From Firmicutes bacterium UBA4049 (GTDB lineage Bacteria > Bacillota > Desulfotomaculia > Desulfotomaculales > Nap2-2B): a stretch of 15,868 nt of DNA. The stretch covers positions 23,432 through 39,299 of the forward strand of contig DFZT01000007.1 of NCBI GenBank assembly GCA_002382755.1, in the 5' to 3' direction. Shown in pieces: positions 8,318 through 14,072 of the stretch (positions are counted from its first letter, which is position 1; each line of letters opens with the position of its first letter). The notes below the pieces were generated by a model. The model ran no database searches, was not told the origin of the DNA, and saw only the letters and a program-made list of their open reading frames with translations. Position numbers and translations under genes: made by a program.

Positions 8318-8351
8318 GGCGGCTGCTCTTATACTGCCAGGGGCAGCCGCC
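8318..8351 (-). promoter_or_regulatory. GC-rich hairpin between the decarboxylase and permease genes
   Basis: GGCGGCTGC (8318-8326) and GCAGCCGCC (8343-8351) form a perfect 9-bp stem with a 16-nt loop. There is no T-tract on the minus strand. The loop and one arm also contain GG-N10-GC (TGGCA, then GAGCA), a partial sigma-54-like match. It may be a processing, attenuation or regulatory site. Confidence 0.4.
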
Positions 8352-8431
8352 CATTACTTTGCAGTTGACAAACCGCCTTTTACAGGCGCCGTAGAATCAA
8401 AAGGCAACCTTATCCGACAGGGCAGCTTTGA

Positions 8432-8566
8432 TTACTCCTCTTCTTCGGCCTTGAAAATCGAAGGTAAAATACGCGCCACCCAGACCAGTATGTAAAGAGT
8501 AACTAACGTCAGTCCCATCCCGAAGATCATCAACGAAAAGCCGTACTGCCACGTTGTAAGTTCCAT
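8432..8566 (-). CDS. OadG-like small subunit of Na+-translocating decarboxylase
   Basis: This is a 44-residue frame too short for routine ORF calling. It starts MELTTWQYGFSLMIFGMG, continues with one strong membrane helix (about residues 9-34) and ends with a charged KAEEEE tail. The GFSLMIFGMGLT pattern followed by a hydrophobic helix resembles the N-terminal anchor of OadG/MmdD-type gamma or delta subunits, which hold the soluble carboxyltransferase and biotin carrier onto the beta subunit. Known members are usually longer, so this is a minimal version lacking a long soluble tail. AAAGGAG lies 10 nt before the ATG. It follows the beta-subunit gene by 26 nt. Confidence 0.8.
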   Translation of the reverse strand: MELTTWQYGFSLMIFGMGLTLVTLYILVWVARILPSIFKAEEEE

Positions 8567-8592
8567 TTAAGAAAATCTCCTTTCCTAACCAA

Positions 8593-9741
8593 TTAATGAA
8601 TATATCCCATTGCTGCAAGGACGGCTAGCATAATGCTGGCTGCCAGGACCGAACCGATCTGCCCGCCAGTGTTAACACCCATCGCGTGCATGATCAGGTA
8701 GTTGTCTTCATTTTCTTCCTGCCCTACTCTATGGGATACACGTGCCGCCATTGGGAATGCGGAAATACCTGCTGAGCCGATCAGCGGGTTGATCTTTTCC
8801 TTGCTGAACAGGTTCATCAGTTTCGCCAGGTAAATCCCGGCTATGGTGTCGCCGCTGATGGCAATAGCTCCGAGAACAAAGATGATCAGTGTTTTTGTTG
8901 TGAGGAATATCTCTCCGTTCATAGTCGCGCCGACACTTAAACCAAGCAGCAGTGTAACTATGTTGCAGATCTCGTTTTGGGCCGCTTTGTTCAGCCTGTC
9001 AACACATCCGCACTCACGAAGGAAGTTGCCCAGCATCAGGGTGCCCATCAGCGGAGCGCCCATGGGAGCAATAAGAACAGTTATAATTGTCACTGCCACG
9101 GGGAAGATTATCCTGACTGTCTGGGAAATCGGTTTTTGGTCCGTATAGGCCATCACCATAGTGCGCTCTTTCTTTGTGGTGCAGAGCCTCATCAGCGGAG
9201 GCTGGATTAGCGGAACCAGTGACATATACGAGTAAGCAGCCACTGAAATCGGGCCGAGCAGCTGGGGAGCAAACTGTGACGTTACATAGATGGATGTAGG
9301 ACCGTCACAGGCGCCGATCACTCCTACGCAGACCGCCTCCAATCGCTCGAACCCGCACGCCAGGGCAAGCAGCAGGGTGAGGAAGATTCCAAACTGTCCC
9401 GCGCCGCCCAGAAGAAGAACTCTCGGGTTGGCCAGCAAAGGCGTGAAGTCAGTCATCGCGCCTATACCCAAAAAGATTAAGCATGGAAAAACTTCGTTTA
9501 TAATTCCGGCGTTATAAAATTGCCTCAGTAAGCCCTCGTCGCCCATCATATTGGCTAAAGGCAGGTTGGCCAGGATGCAGCCGAACCCGATGGGGACCAG
9601 CAGCAATGGCTCAAAGTCATGTTTCACACCCAGCCACAAAAGCACGCATCCGATAATGATCATTGCCGCATATTGCCAGGTCAGGGCTTCAAAGCCTGCC
9701 AATATGCCATTAAGGATAGTCATAACCGTGTCACTTGTCAA
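8593..9741 (-). CDS. Na+-translocating decarboxylase beta subunit (OadB/MmdB/GcdB family)
   Basis: This 382-residue membrane protein is the carboxybiotin decarboxylase and Na+ pump subunit of the oxaloacetate/methylmalonyl-CoA/glutaconyl-CoA decarboxylase family. Family hallmarks include FLGIGAMTDFTPLLANP, GACDGPTSIYVTSQFAP with the key aspartate near residue 146, LIQPPLMRL, and the C-terminal MGVNTGGQIGSV segment. It transfers CO2 off the biotin carrier and couples this to Na+ export, or runs in reverse. The TTG at 9741 is preferred: GAGG lies 8 nt upstream, while the GTG at 9750 overlaps the ribosome site. Two biotin carrier genes precede it and an OadG-like gene follows. The partner substrate cannot be read from this subunit. 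Confidence 0.94.
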   Translation of the reverse strand: MTSDTVMTILNGILAGFEALTWQYAAMIIIGCVLLWLGVKHDFEPLLLVPIGFGCILANLPLANMMGDEGLLRQFYNAGIINEVFPCLIFLGIGAMTDFTPLLANPRVLLLGGAGQFGIFLTLLLALACGFERLEAVCVGVIGACDGPTSIYVTSQFAPQLLGPISVAAYSYMSLVPLIQPPLMRLCTTKKERTMVMAYTDQKPISQTVRIIFPVAVTIITVLIAPMGAPLMGTLMLGNFLRECGCVDRLNKAAQNEICNIVTLLLGLSVGATMNGEIFLTTKTLIIFVLGAIAISGDTIAGIYLAKLMNLFSKEKINPLIGSAGISAFPMAARVSHRVGQEENEDNYLIMHAMGVNTGGQIGSVLAASIMLAVLAAMGYIH

Positions 9742-9773
9742 AAGTACCACCTCATGTTTCTTGAGTATTATGA

Positions 9774-9803
9774 AGTACCCCTAATTTTTAATATAGGGGT
9801 ACT
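9774..9803 (-). promoter_or_regulatory. Hairpin between the biotin carrier and beta-subunit genes
   Basis: AGTACCCCTA (9774-9783) and TAGGGGTACT (9794-9803) form a perfect 10-bp stem with a 10-nt AT-rich loop. No T-tract follows on the minus strand. It lies between the second carrier and the beta-subunit gene and could set their relative expression. Confidence 0.5.
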
Positions 9804-9849
9804 GCGGTAGATTACTGCAAGGTTATTATGTTTCTTGGCATTTTATCAA

Positions 9850-10074
9850 CTAGTCGGCGTCGATTGTAAAGAGCTTGTCTCCCGCTTTTACATTCTGGCC
9901 TTCGCTAATGAAAACTTCCTTTACTGTTCCTGCTGACTTGGCGGGAATTTTGTTTTCCATCTTCATAGCTTCGATAACGATTACGGCGTCCTTCGCTCCA
10001 ACTTTCTGCCCCGCGTTAACAAGGACTTTTTTCACTATTCCCGGTAGCGGCGCGGTAATTTTCTTTTCAGCCAT
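9850..10074 (-). CDS. Biotin carboxyl carrier protein (1.3S/BCCP-like)
   Basis: This 74-residue protein is essentially only a biotinyl domain: TAPLPGIVKKVLVNAGQKV, then VIEAMKMENKI with the biotin-accepting lysine K38, then AGTVKEVFISEGQNVKAGD. It has the canonical AMKMEN site. It is free-standing, without the Ala/Pro linker of fused alpha subunits, so it should shuttle carboxyl groups between a soluble carboxyltransferase and the beta subunit. The ATG at 10074 has AAGGA close upstream. It lies 45 nt after another carrier gene and about 110 nt before oadB. Confidence 0.93.
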   Translation of the reverse strand: MAEKKITAPLPGIVKKVLVNAGQKVGAKDAVIVIEAMKMENKIPAKSAGTVKEVFISEGQNVKAGDKLFTIDAD

Positions 10075-10119
10075 TATTTCCTTCCCCTTTCTAAAATTAA
10101 ACGTTTTTTTGTTTACTAA

Positions 10120-10335
10120 TTATGCCAGAGTAATAAGCGTCGTATTGACTTTTACATTTTCCATTGGTGATACGTTAACTGTATTGACAATTCCATCCTC
10201 AGGCGCAAACATCCGCACATTCATTTTCATGGTCTCCATCATAACAATGACATCGTTTTTTTTGACGCGATCACCTACCTTTACGAAAATTTCTAGAATT
10301 TTACCAGCCATTGGTGCATTTACTGGCTTACCCAT
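10120..10335 (-). CDS. Biotin carrier-like protein with ETMKMNV site
   Basis: This 71-residue protein has a complete biotinyl fold: NAPMAGKILEIFVKVGDRV, then METMKMNVRM with acceptor K37, then APEDGIVNTVNVSPMENVKV. The residue after KM is N rather than the usual E, and T replaces A before MKM. These changes are shared in part with the third carrier at 13857 (EAMKMNI), so the two are likely closer paralogs. It is the first gene after the sigma-54 promoter. The ATG at 10335 follows AAGGTGG by 8 nt. Biotinylation is inferred; a lipoyl role is unlikely given the MKM motif. Confidence 0.9.
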   Translation of the reverse strand: MGKPVNAPMAGKILEIFVKVGDRVKKNDVIVMMETMKMNVRMFAPEDGIVNTVNVSPMENVKVNTTLITLA

Positions 10336-10382
10336 TCAAACTTCCACCTTTACTACAAAAAAACCTTCAGACAGGGAAAAAC

Positions 10383-10408
10383 ACTCTCCTACTAAACTCT
10401 CCTACTAA
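10383..10408 (-). repeat. Perfect tandem 13-bp duplication in the operon leader
   Basis: ACTCTCCTACTAA is present twice head to tail at 10383-10395 and 10396-10408. It falls at the predicted start of the sigma-54 transcript, and each copy contains AGGAGAG on the transcribed strand. It may be a slippage duplication or a leader element. Confidence 0.75.
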
Positions 10409-10415
10409 CTTATGA

Positions 10416-10431
10416 TGCAAAAATCATGCCA
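10416..10431 (-). promoter_or_regulatory. Sigma-54 (-24/-12) promoter of the biotin carrier/decarboxylase operon
   Basis: Minus-strand TGGCATGATTTTTGCA matches the sigma-54 consensus TGGCAYR-N4-TTGCW at every fixed position. GG lies at 10430-10429 and GC at 10418-10417, exactly 10 bp apart. The predicted start is near 10405, about 70 nt before the first carrier gene. Such promoters need an ATP-dependent enhancer-binding protein, and repeats upstream are candidate sites for it. Confidence 0.85.
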
Positions 10432-10471
10432 GGTATTTAGCCAGTAAAGCCAGTACAATAGACTGACATAA

Positions 10472-10530
10472 CGACTGCAATTCCGCCCTCCCGACTGCAA
10501 TTATGCAGTCAGCTTAAATCAATCGATTGA
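10472..10530. promoter_or_regulatory. Candidate enhancer/operator region upstream of the sigma-54 promoter
   Basis: CGACTGCAATT occurs at 10472-10482 and again at 10492-10502, spaced by 20 bp or about two helical turns. The second copy lies in an inverted repeat, GACTGCA-atta-TGCAGTC (10493-10510). A 12-bp palindrome TCAATCGATTGA sits at 10519-10530. These lie about 65-125 bp upstream of the predicted start, the usual place for a sigma-54 activator site. Binding is inferred. Confidence 0.55.
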
Positions 10531-10674
10531 ATAGCATGTCGAAATGACCAATATTTTCTAAGGTCTTAAATCACAACCGTAGATTTTCAGTTGGGCAAAG
10601 CAATGGATCACTTGCCCATACACAAAAAAGGAATTAAAATAGTTGAAAATCTAAAAAAACAAAGAGGTATATCT

Positions 10675-10836
10675 ATGCTTGATTTCTTGTCTGACAGGTT
10701 TATGTTGTTTGTAGATCTCTTAAAACATGTTTTCAAATACGCTGTAATATTTTTTGCAATCTTGTTTGTTTACAAGTTCCTTAAAAGCTCCATCGCTAAA
10801 CTGCGTGAAAAATATGGACAACAAAGGAAAGACTAG
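10675..10836 (+). CDS. Small single-pass membrane protein, unknown
   Basis: I do not recognise this 53-residue protein. It has an amphipathic start (MLDFLSDRFMLFVDLL), one hydrophobic helix at about residues 18-38 (VFKYAVIFFAILFVYKFL) and a basic tail ending KYGQQRKD. The ATG at 10675 is chosen because GAGG lies 7 nt upstream; the longer frame from 10591 has no such site. It is transcribed divergently from the sigma-54 operon, with the repeat-rich region between them, so the two may share regulation. A toxin-like or subunit-anchor role is conceivable, but nothing in the sequence shows it. Confidence 0.6.
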   Translation: MLDFLSDRFMLFVDLLKHVFKYAVIFFAILFVYKFLKSSIAKLREKYGQQRKD

Positions 10837-10899
10837 TCTTTTGGGCAATACAAAAAAGTGCTTTCGAAATCTGCGCTTCAACGCATAATTTTACAATAT

Positions 10900-11343
10900 T
10901 TATTCTGTGCTTTTAATAATCAGGACCGGACACTTAGCGTGCTGCAGCACGTAATTGGAAACGCTGCCCAGACCTGTGAGCATCCTTTCTACAGATCCAC
11001 GGTTACTAGAACCCATTATTATTAAATCAATTTTTTCATTTTCTGTATAACTGACAATTCCCTTTCCAGGACTCTGATCTATGATAACAGAACTTGCCAT
11101 GATACCTTCTTTTTTAATCTCATCTTCGTATTCTTTTAGGATGTCTTCAAAATATTTGCGGCTGTCATTTTCCAGTCCCTTAACCAAGTCAGGGGCAGCT
11201 ACGGATGAGATAAAACCAGGCATTTTTACTGAGGTCAGCAGGCAAATTTCTCCCTGGCTGCTTTTGGCAATCTCAATTGCTTCTTTTATGGCTTTTTTTG
11301 CTCTCTCACCGTTATCATAAGCGACGAGTATCTTCTTAAACAT
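10900..11343 (-). CDS. Universal stress protein (UspA family)
   Basis: This 147-residue single-domain UspA protein starts MFKKILVAYDN and ends with the nucleotide-loop region MGSSNRGSVERMLTGLGSVS followed by HAKCPVLIIK. The usual ATP motif is G-x2-G-x9-G(S/T). Here the first spacing is longer (G-SSNR-G-x9-GS), a variant shared with the paralog at 11729. Usp proteins are cytoplasmic and stress- or energy-responsive; a specific role is not visible. The ATG at 11343 is chosen because AAGGA lies 9 nt upstream and the protein then matches its paralog; the frame from 11361 begins at the ribosome site itself. Confidence 0.92.
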   Translation of the reverse strand: MFKKILVAYDNGERAKKAIKEAIEIAKSSQGEICLLTSVKMPGFISSVAAPDLVKGLENDSRKYFEDILKEYEDEIKKEGIMASSVIIDQSPGKGIVSYTENEKIDLIIMGSSNRGSVERMLTGLGSVSNYVLQHAKCPVLIIKSTE

Positions 11344-11410
11344 AACTCCCAGTCCTTTCATTAATATTTCTGATCGAGGTTGTATGTCCGATAATAGTGT
11401 GTTCTAGAAA

Positions 11411-11439
11411 TTTATATCATAAGATACTATTCAGGGCAA
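11411..11439 (-). promoter_or_regulatory. Candidate promoter of the first usp gene
   Basis: Minus-strand TTGCCC (11439-11434), a 17-bp spacer and TATAAA (11416-11411) lie about 70 bp before the start codon. The paralog has the same -35 hexamer at the same spacing. Confidence 0.5.
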
Positions 11440-11568
11440 GCTTTAAAAAACTACCTGAAGCAAGTGGGGATGGTTCTTGACTTGCATAGTGGAAATATAA
11501 GGGTTGTGATAAGGGAACGCGGTTGGCGACACTGCAATATTAAAGCAGCGCTTGACAGGTAAATAATT

Positions 11569-11596
11569 AGGGCAGAGAATAGTTGATCTCCGCCCT
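11569..11596. other. Imperfect hairpin in the usp intergenic region
   Basis: AGGGCAGAGA and TCTCCGCCCT pair with a single A-C mismatch around an 8-nt loop. TTT follows on the plus strand, so it could be a weak terminator for the unrecognised plus-strand frame ending at 11562. Confidence 0.35.
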
Positions 11597-11680
11597 TTCC
11601 GCAAGAATTACTTATTATCTTTGAAACTGCTCTTTCTCTTTTAAACGCTTATCGTTGGCAAACTATTTCTTTATTCTTAT

Positions 11681-11723
11681 TTAAAACATTTTATTTCTTT
11701 AAAACATTAAAACATTTTATTTC
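11681..11723. repeat. 17-bp direct repeat downstream of the second usp gene
   Basis: TTAAAACATTTTATTTC occurs perfectly at 11681-11697 and 11707-11723, with an extra TTAAAACA partial copy between. It lies just beyond the usp stop codon. Its role is unknown; local slippage is the simplest explanation. Confidence 0.7.
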
Positions 11724-11728
11724 GCTCT

Positions 11729-12163
11729 TTAGTTTTTAATAATCAGGACCGGACACCTGGCGTGCTGCAGTACGTAATTGGAAACACTGCCCAGACCTGC
11801 CAGCACTTTTTCTACAGATCCGCGGTTACCTGAACCCATTACAATTAAATCAAATTTTTCCTTCTCCGCATAACGGACAATAGCTTTGCCAGGACTCTCG
11901 TCAAGGATTACCGAACTTACCGCGATGCCTTCTTTCTTAATCATATCTTCATACTCTTTTAAAACAGTCGTAAAGAGCTTACGGCTGTCATCTTCCAAAG
12001 ACTTTATCATACTAGGGCTTGCGGCGGATATAAAACTTGGCATTTTTACTGAGGTCAGCAGGCAGATTTCTCCCTTGCTTTCTTTAGCAATCTCCATGGC
12101 AGTTGTTACAGCTATTTTAGATTTTTCGGCGTTGTCAAAAGCAACCAATATTTTTTTATACAT
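11729..12163 (-). CDS. Universal stress protein (UspA family), paralog
   Basis: This 144-residue UspA protein is clearly paralogous to the one at 10900: MYKKILVAFDN, GEICLLTSVKMPSFIS, then MGSGNRGSVEKVLAGLGSVS and HARCPVLIIKN. It shares the lengthened first spacing of the nucleotide loop (G-SGNR-G-x9-GS). The ATG at 12163 follows AAAGGAGG by 10 nt. The pair probably arose by duplication; each appears to have its own promoter, so they need not be cotranscribed. Confidence 0.93.
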   Translation of the reverse strand: MYKKILVAFDNAEKSKIAVTTAMEIAKESKGEICLLTSVKMPSFISAASPSMIKSLEDDSRKLFTTVLKEYEDMIKKEGIAVSSVILDESPGKAIVRYAEKEKFDLIVMGSGNRGSVEKVLAGLGSVSNYVLQHARCPVLIIKN

Positions 12164-12206
12164 AACCCCACAGCCTCCTTTGTGTTATATAATTTATTAT
12201 ATTCTA

Positions 12207-12235
12207 AATATACAGCAGCTTAACCTGTTGGGCAA
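12207..12235 (-). promoter_or_regulatory. Candidate promoter of the second usp gene
   Basis: Minus-strand TTGCCC (12235-12230), a 17-bp spacer and TATATT (12212-12207). The same TTGCCC hexamer and spacing occur before the paralog. A TATAAT lies slightly further downstream and could be an alternative -10. Confidence 0.5.
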
Positions 12236-12324
12236 CTAATATTTCCATATAATTAATGTTAACCCTTAAATATTTCCCCTCGTATAATTGCATAAAATAT
12301 CTTTAAACAGCTATTAAGCTTTTC

Positions 12325-12555
12325 TTACCTATATCTAAACTCACTTCCGGTCATATGATCTTTATATGTCATACATGAGGTTAAAATGCCTGAACTACCC
12401 GACGGAGTTGCTGAGAGTTCTTCAAGAATATCGTATCCGCCCTTATGAGTTTTGCCAAACTCATCCGTGGATATAAGAATATCTCTTGCCGAGCATACGT
12501 TGCCCTCTACCCAATAGATACAGTCATTAACAGTACAATGGATTGCCTGATCCAA
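12325..12555 (-). CDS. DUF1540 cysteine-rich protein
   Basis: This 76-residue protein has the DUF1540 cysteine pattern CTVNDCIYWVEGNVCSARDI at residues 7-26 and a fourth cysteine in SCMTYK near residue 60, which suggests a small metal-binding or disulfide-stabilised fold. Its function is unknown; in clostridia such proteins are often small and linked to sporulation, but nothing here shows that. The only start in frame after an upstream stop is the TTG at 12555, with AGGGGG 9 nt before it. A hairpin (AAATATTT arms, 12579-12602) lies in the leader. Confidence 0.82.
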   Translation of the reverse strand: MDQAIHCTVNDCIYWVEGNVCSARDILISTDEFGKTHKGGYDILEELSATPSGSSGILTSCMTYKDHMTGSEFRYR

Positions 12556-12707
12556 AACCCGGGACCCCCTGTTCTAAGAAATATTTCCTGGAGAAAATAT
12601 TTACTTGAAATAAAAACACATCATGTATTTTACTATTAATTTGTTTTTTCAAAGACAATATTATACACGCATGGTCAGTACGAAAGATAATGCAGCATGA
12701 TTTTTTA

Positions 12708-12758
12708 AAAACAAAAGAAAAAATGGCAAGGCGCTTCGTTTCTGAAACCCTTGCCATT
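12708..12758 (-). terminator. Terminator of the tRNA operon
   Basis: AATGGCAAGG (12722-12731) and CCTTGCCATT (12749-12758) form a 10-bp perfect stem, followed on the minus strand by TTTTCTTTTG. It begins 14 nt after tRNA-Cys. Confidence 0.9.
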
Positions 12759-12771
12759 ACTGCTTTTTTAT

Positions 12772-12847
12772 TGGAGGCGGCACCCGGACTTGAACCGGGG
12801 AATAACGGTTTTGCAGACCGTCGCCTTAGCCTCTTGGCTATGCCGCC
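12772..12847 (-). tRNA. tRNA-Cys (GCA)
   Basis: It folds as a cloverleaf with acceptor GGCGGCA/TGCCGCC, discriminator U, and anticodon GCA in GGTCTGCAAAACC. The T arm reads GGTTCAAGTCC. CCA is encoded. It is the last gene of the tRNA operon. Confidence 0.97.
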
Positions 12848-12857
12848 ACGGTGCAAA

Positions 12858-12932
12858 TGGAGCGGAAGACGGGATTCGAACCCGCGACCCTCGCCTTGGC
12901 AAGGCGATGCTCTACCGCTGAGCTACTTCCGC
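12858..12932 (-). tRNA. tRNA-Gly (GCC)
   Basis: The acceptor is GCGGAAG/CTTCCGC, the D arm AGCTCAGCGGTAGAGC, the anticodon GCC in CCTTGCCAAGG, and the T loop GGTTCGAATCC. CCA is encoded. Confidence 0.97.
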
Positions 12933-12982
12933 ATTATAAATCTAATGGTGAACACAATTTACCATATGGATTTTTAGAATTT

Positions 12983-13058
<76 letters not shown>

Positions 13059-13063
13059 TTAAA

Positions 13064-13140
13064 TGGCGGAGCTGACGGGATTTGAACCCGTGATCTCCGG
13101 CGTGACAGGCCGGCATGTTAAACCCCTACACTACAGCTCC
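13064..13140 (-). tRNA. tRNA-Asp (GTC)
   Basis: The acceptor is GGAGCTG/CAGCTCC with discriminator G, the anticodon GTC in GCCTGTCACGCC, and the T loop GGTTCAAATCC. CCA is encoded. It is the first gene of the tRNA operon, 5 bp before tRNA-Phe. Confidence 0.97.
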
Positions 13141-13161
13141 ACATAAATTACAGCAAAAGTT

Positions 13162-13190
13162 AGTATACAAAAATTCCTTAAAAAAGTCAA
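13162..13190 (-). promoter_or_regulatory. Promoter of the tRNA operon
   Basis: Minus-strand TTGACT (13190-13185), a 17-bp spacer and TATACT (13167-13162) lie about 20 bp before tRNA-Asp. Confidence 0.85.
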
Positions 13191-13255
13191 ACTAAATTTT
13201 TTGCCTAATTATTAATTAATCAATGATTCCATACTGTATACATACCATAAATAAT

Positions 13256-13283
13256 TTGACAAACAAGGGCTTGATGATAAAAT
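13256..13283 (+). promoter_or_regulatory. Promoter of the DUF151 gene
   Basis: TTGACA (13256-13261), a 16-bp spacer and TAAAAT (13278-13283) lie about 55 bp before the chosen start codon. Confidence 0.7.
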
Positions 13284-13337
13284 AGCATACATATAAACGA
13301 TCTTGCGTCTTTTTAAGTGCCCGAGGAGGTTGATAAT

Positions 13338-13814
13338 ATGATACCCGTAAATATAAAGGGCGTTGCATACGACGCATCCGGCAATCCAATTATCTTACTC
13401 ACCGATCAGGAAGATAAAAAGGTTCTTCCTATATGGGTAGGCGTATTGGAAGCCCGTGCTATCACTGTAGCTCTTGAAAACATTACAATGTCCCGGCCCT
13501 TGACACACGATCTTCTTAAGAATATCTGTACAAATTTAGGAGCAAAAATCACACATATAGTAATTACGGATTTGCATGAAAATACTTTCTATGCTGAAAT
13601 ACATATATTCTTGAGTGATAAGGAAATGGTTATTGATTCGCGGCCGAGTGACGCCATTGCTTTAGCCTTACGCGCCTCGGCGCCAGTTTTTCTCATGCCA
13701 AAATTAAACGAACACATGCTCCAAATAAAGGATATATTAGAAGAAGAAACAGAAGACGAGTTGCTGCAAATAACAAATACTTTCCTCAAGGAAAATAAAA
13801 AAGCTATTCATTAA
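13338..13814 (+). CDS. DUF151 bifunctional nuclease domain protein
   Basis: This 158-residue protein has the DUF151/BFN domain over almost its full length: IKGVAYDASGNPIILLTDQ, then VLPIWVGVLEARAI, then the conserved IDSRPSDAIALALRASAPVF. Some plant and bacterial members have been described as nucleases; the physiological role in clostridia is not established. A C-terminal acidic segment (EEETEDELL) follows the domain. The ATG at 13338 is chosen because GAGGAGG lies 8 nt upstream; the GTG at 13317 precedes that site. It is followed 42 nt later by a biotin carrier gene and may be cotranscribed with it. Confidence 0.9.
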   Translation: MIPVNIKGVAYDASGNPIILLTDQEDKKVLPIWVGVLEARAITVALENITMSRPLTHDLLKNICTNLGAKITHIVITDLHENTFYAEIHIFLSDKEMVIDSRPSDAIALALRASAPVFLMPKLNEHMLQIKDILEEETEDELLQITNTFLKENKKAIH

Positions 13815-13856
13815 AAGTTTATTAAACTATAAGAAAAGGGAGGTGGAATATTTTTA

Positions 13857-14072
13857 ATGGGTACACCGGTTAATCCAAAACTAGTAGGTAAGATTGTATC
13901 GATCGACGTTAAGGTGGGAGATCAGGTAAAAAAGAATGATGTGTTGGGTTCCATGGAAGCAATGAAAATGAATATAAAAATCTTTGCTCCAATTGAAGGA
14001 ACAATTAAAGAAATTCATGTCAAACCAGGAGACCCCGTCAATCCCAAAATTGCCATATTAACACTGGAATAA
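13857..14072 (+). CDS. Biotin carrier-like protein with EAMKMNI site
   Basis: This 71-residue stand-alone biotinyl domain reads NPKLVGKIVSIDVKVGDQV, then MEAMKMNIKI with acceptor K37, then APIEGTIKEIHVKPGDPV. It resembles the carrier at 10120 in length and in the N after KM, and is the third biotin carrier in this window. A GGAGGTGG site lies about 10 nt before the ATG. It precedes the carboxyltransferase by 310 bp on the same strand and is the natural candidate carrier for it, although no direct link is visible. Confidence 0.91.
   Translation: MGTPVNPKLVGKIVSIDVKVGDQVKKNDVLGSMEAMKMNIKIFAPIEGTIKEIHVKPGDPVNPKIAILTLE

Larger units (their letters stand above)
11362..11728. other. Intergenic stretch between the two usp genes
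   Basis: This 367-bp gap holds the promoter of the first usp gene, a plus-strand open frame of about 50 codons ending at 11562 that I do not recognise, an imperfect hairpin (11569-11596) and a 17-bp direct repeat (11681-11723). The open frame has no clear ribosome site and may be a gene remnant. Confidence 0.5.

Noticed and set aside
8397..8618. 73-residue minus-strand frame overlapping the beta-subunit end
   Set aside because: It is an out-of-frame shadow of the OadG-like gene and the end of the beta subunit, with no family features. The 44-residue frame at 8432-8566 has the ribosome site and the recognisable helix.
9875..10408. 177-residue plus-strand frame
   Set aside because: It is antisense to the two biotin carrier genes and the leader, and its composition follows from their reversed codons.
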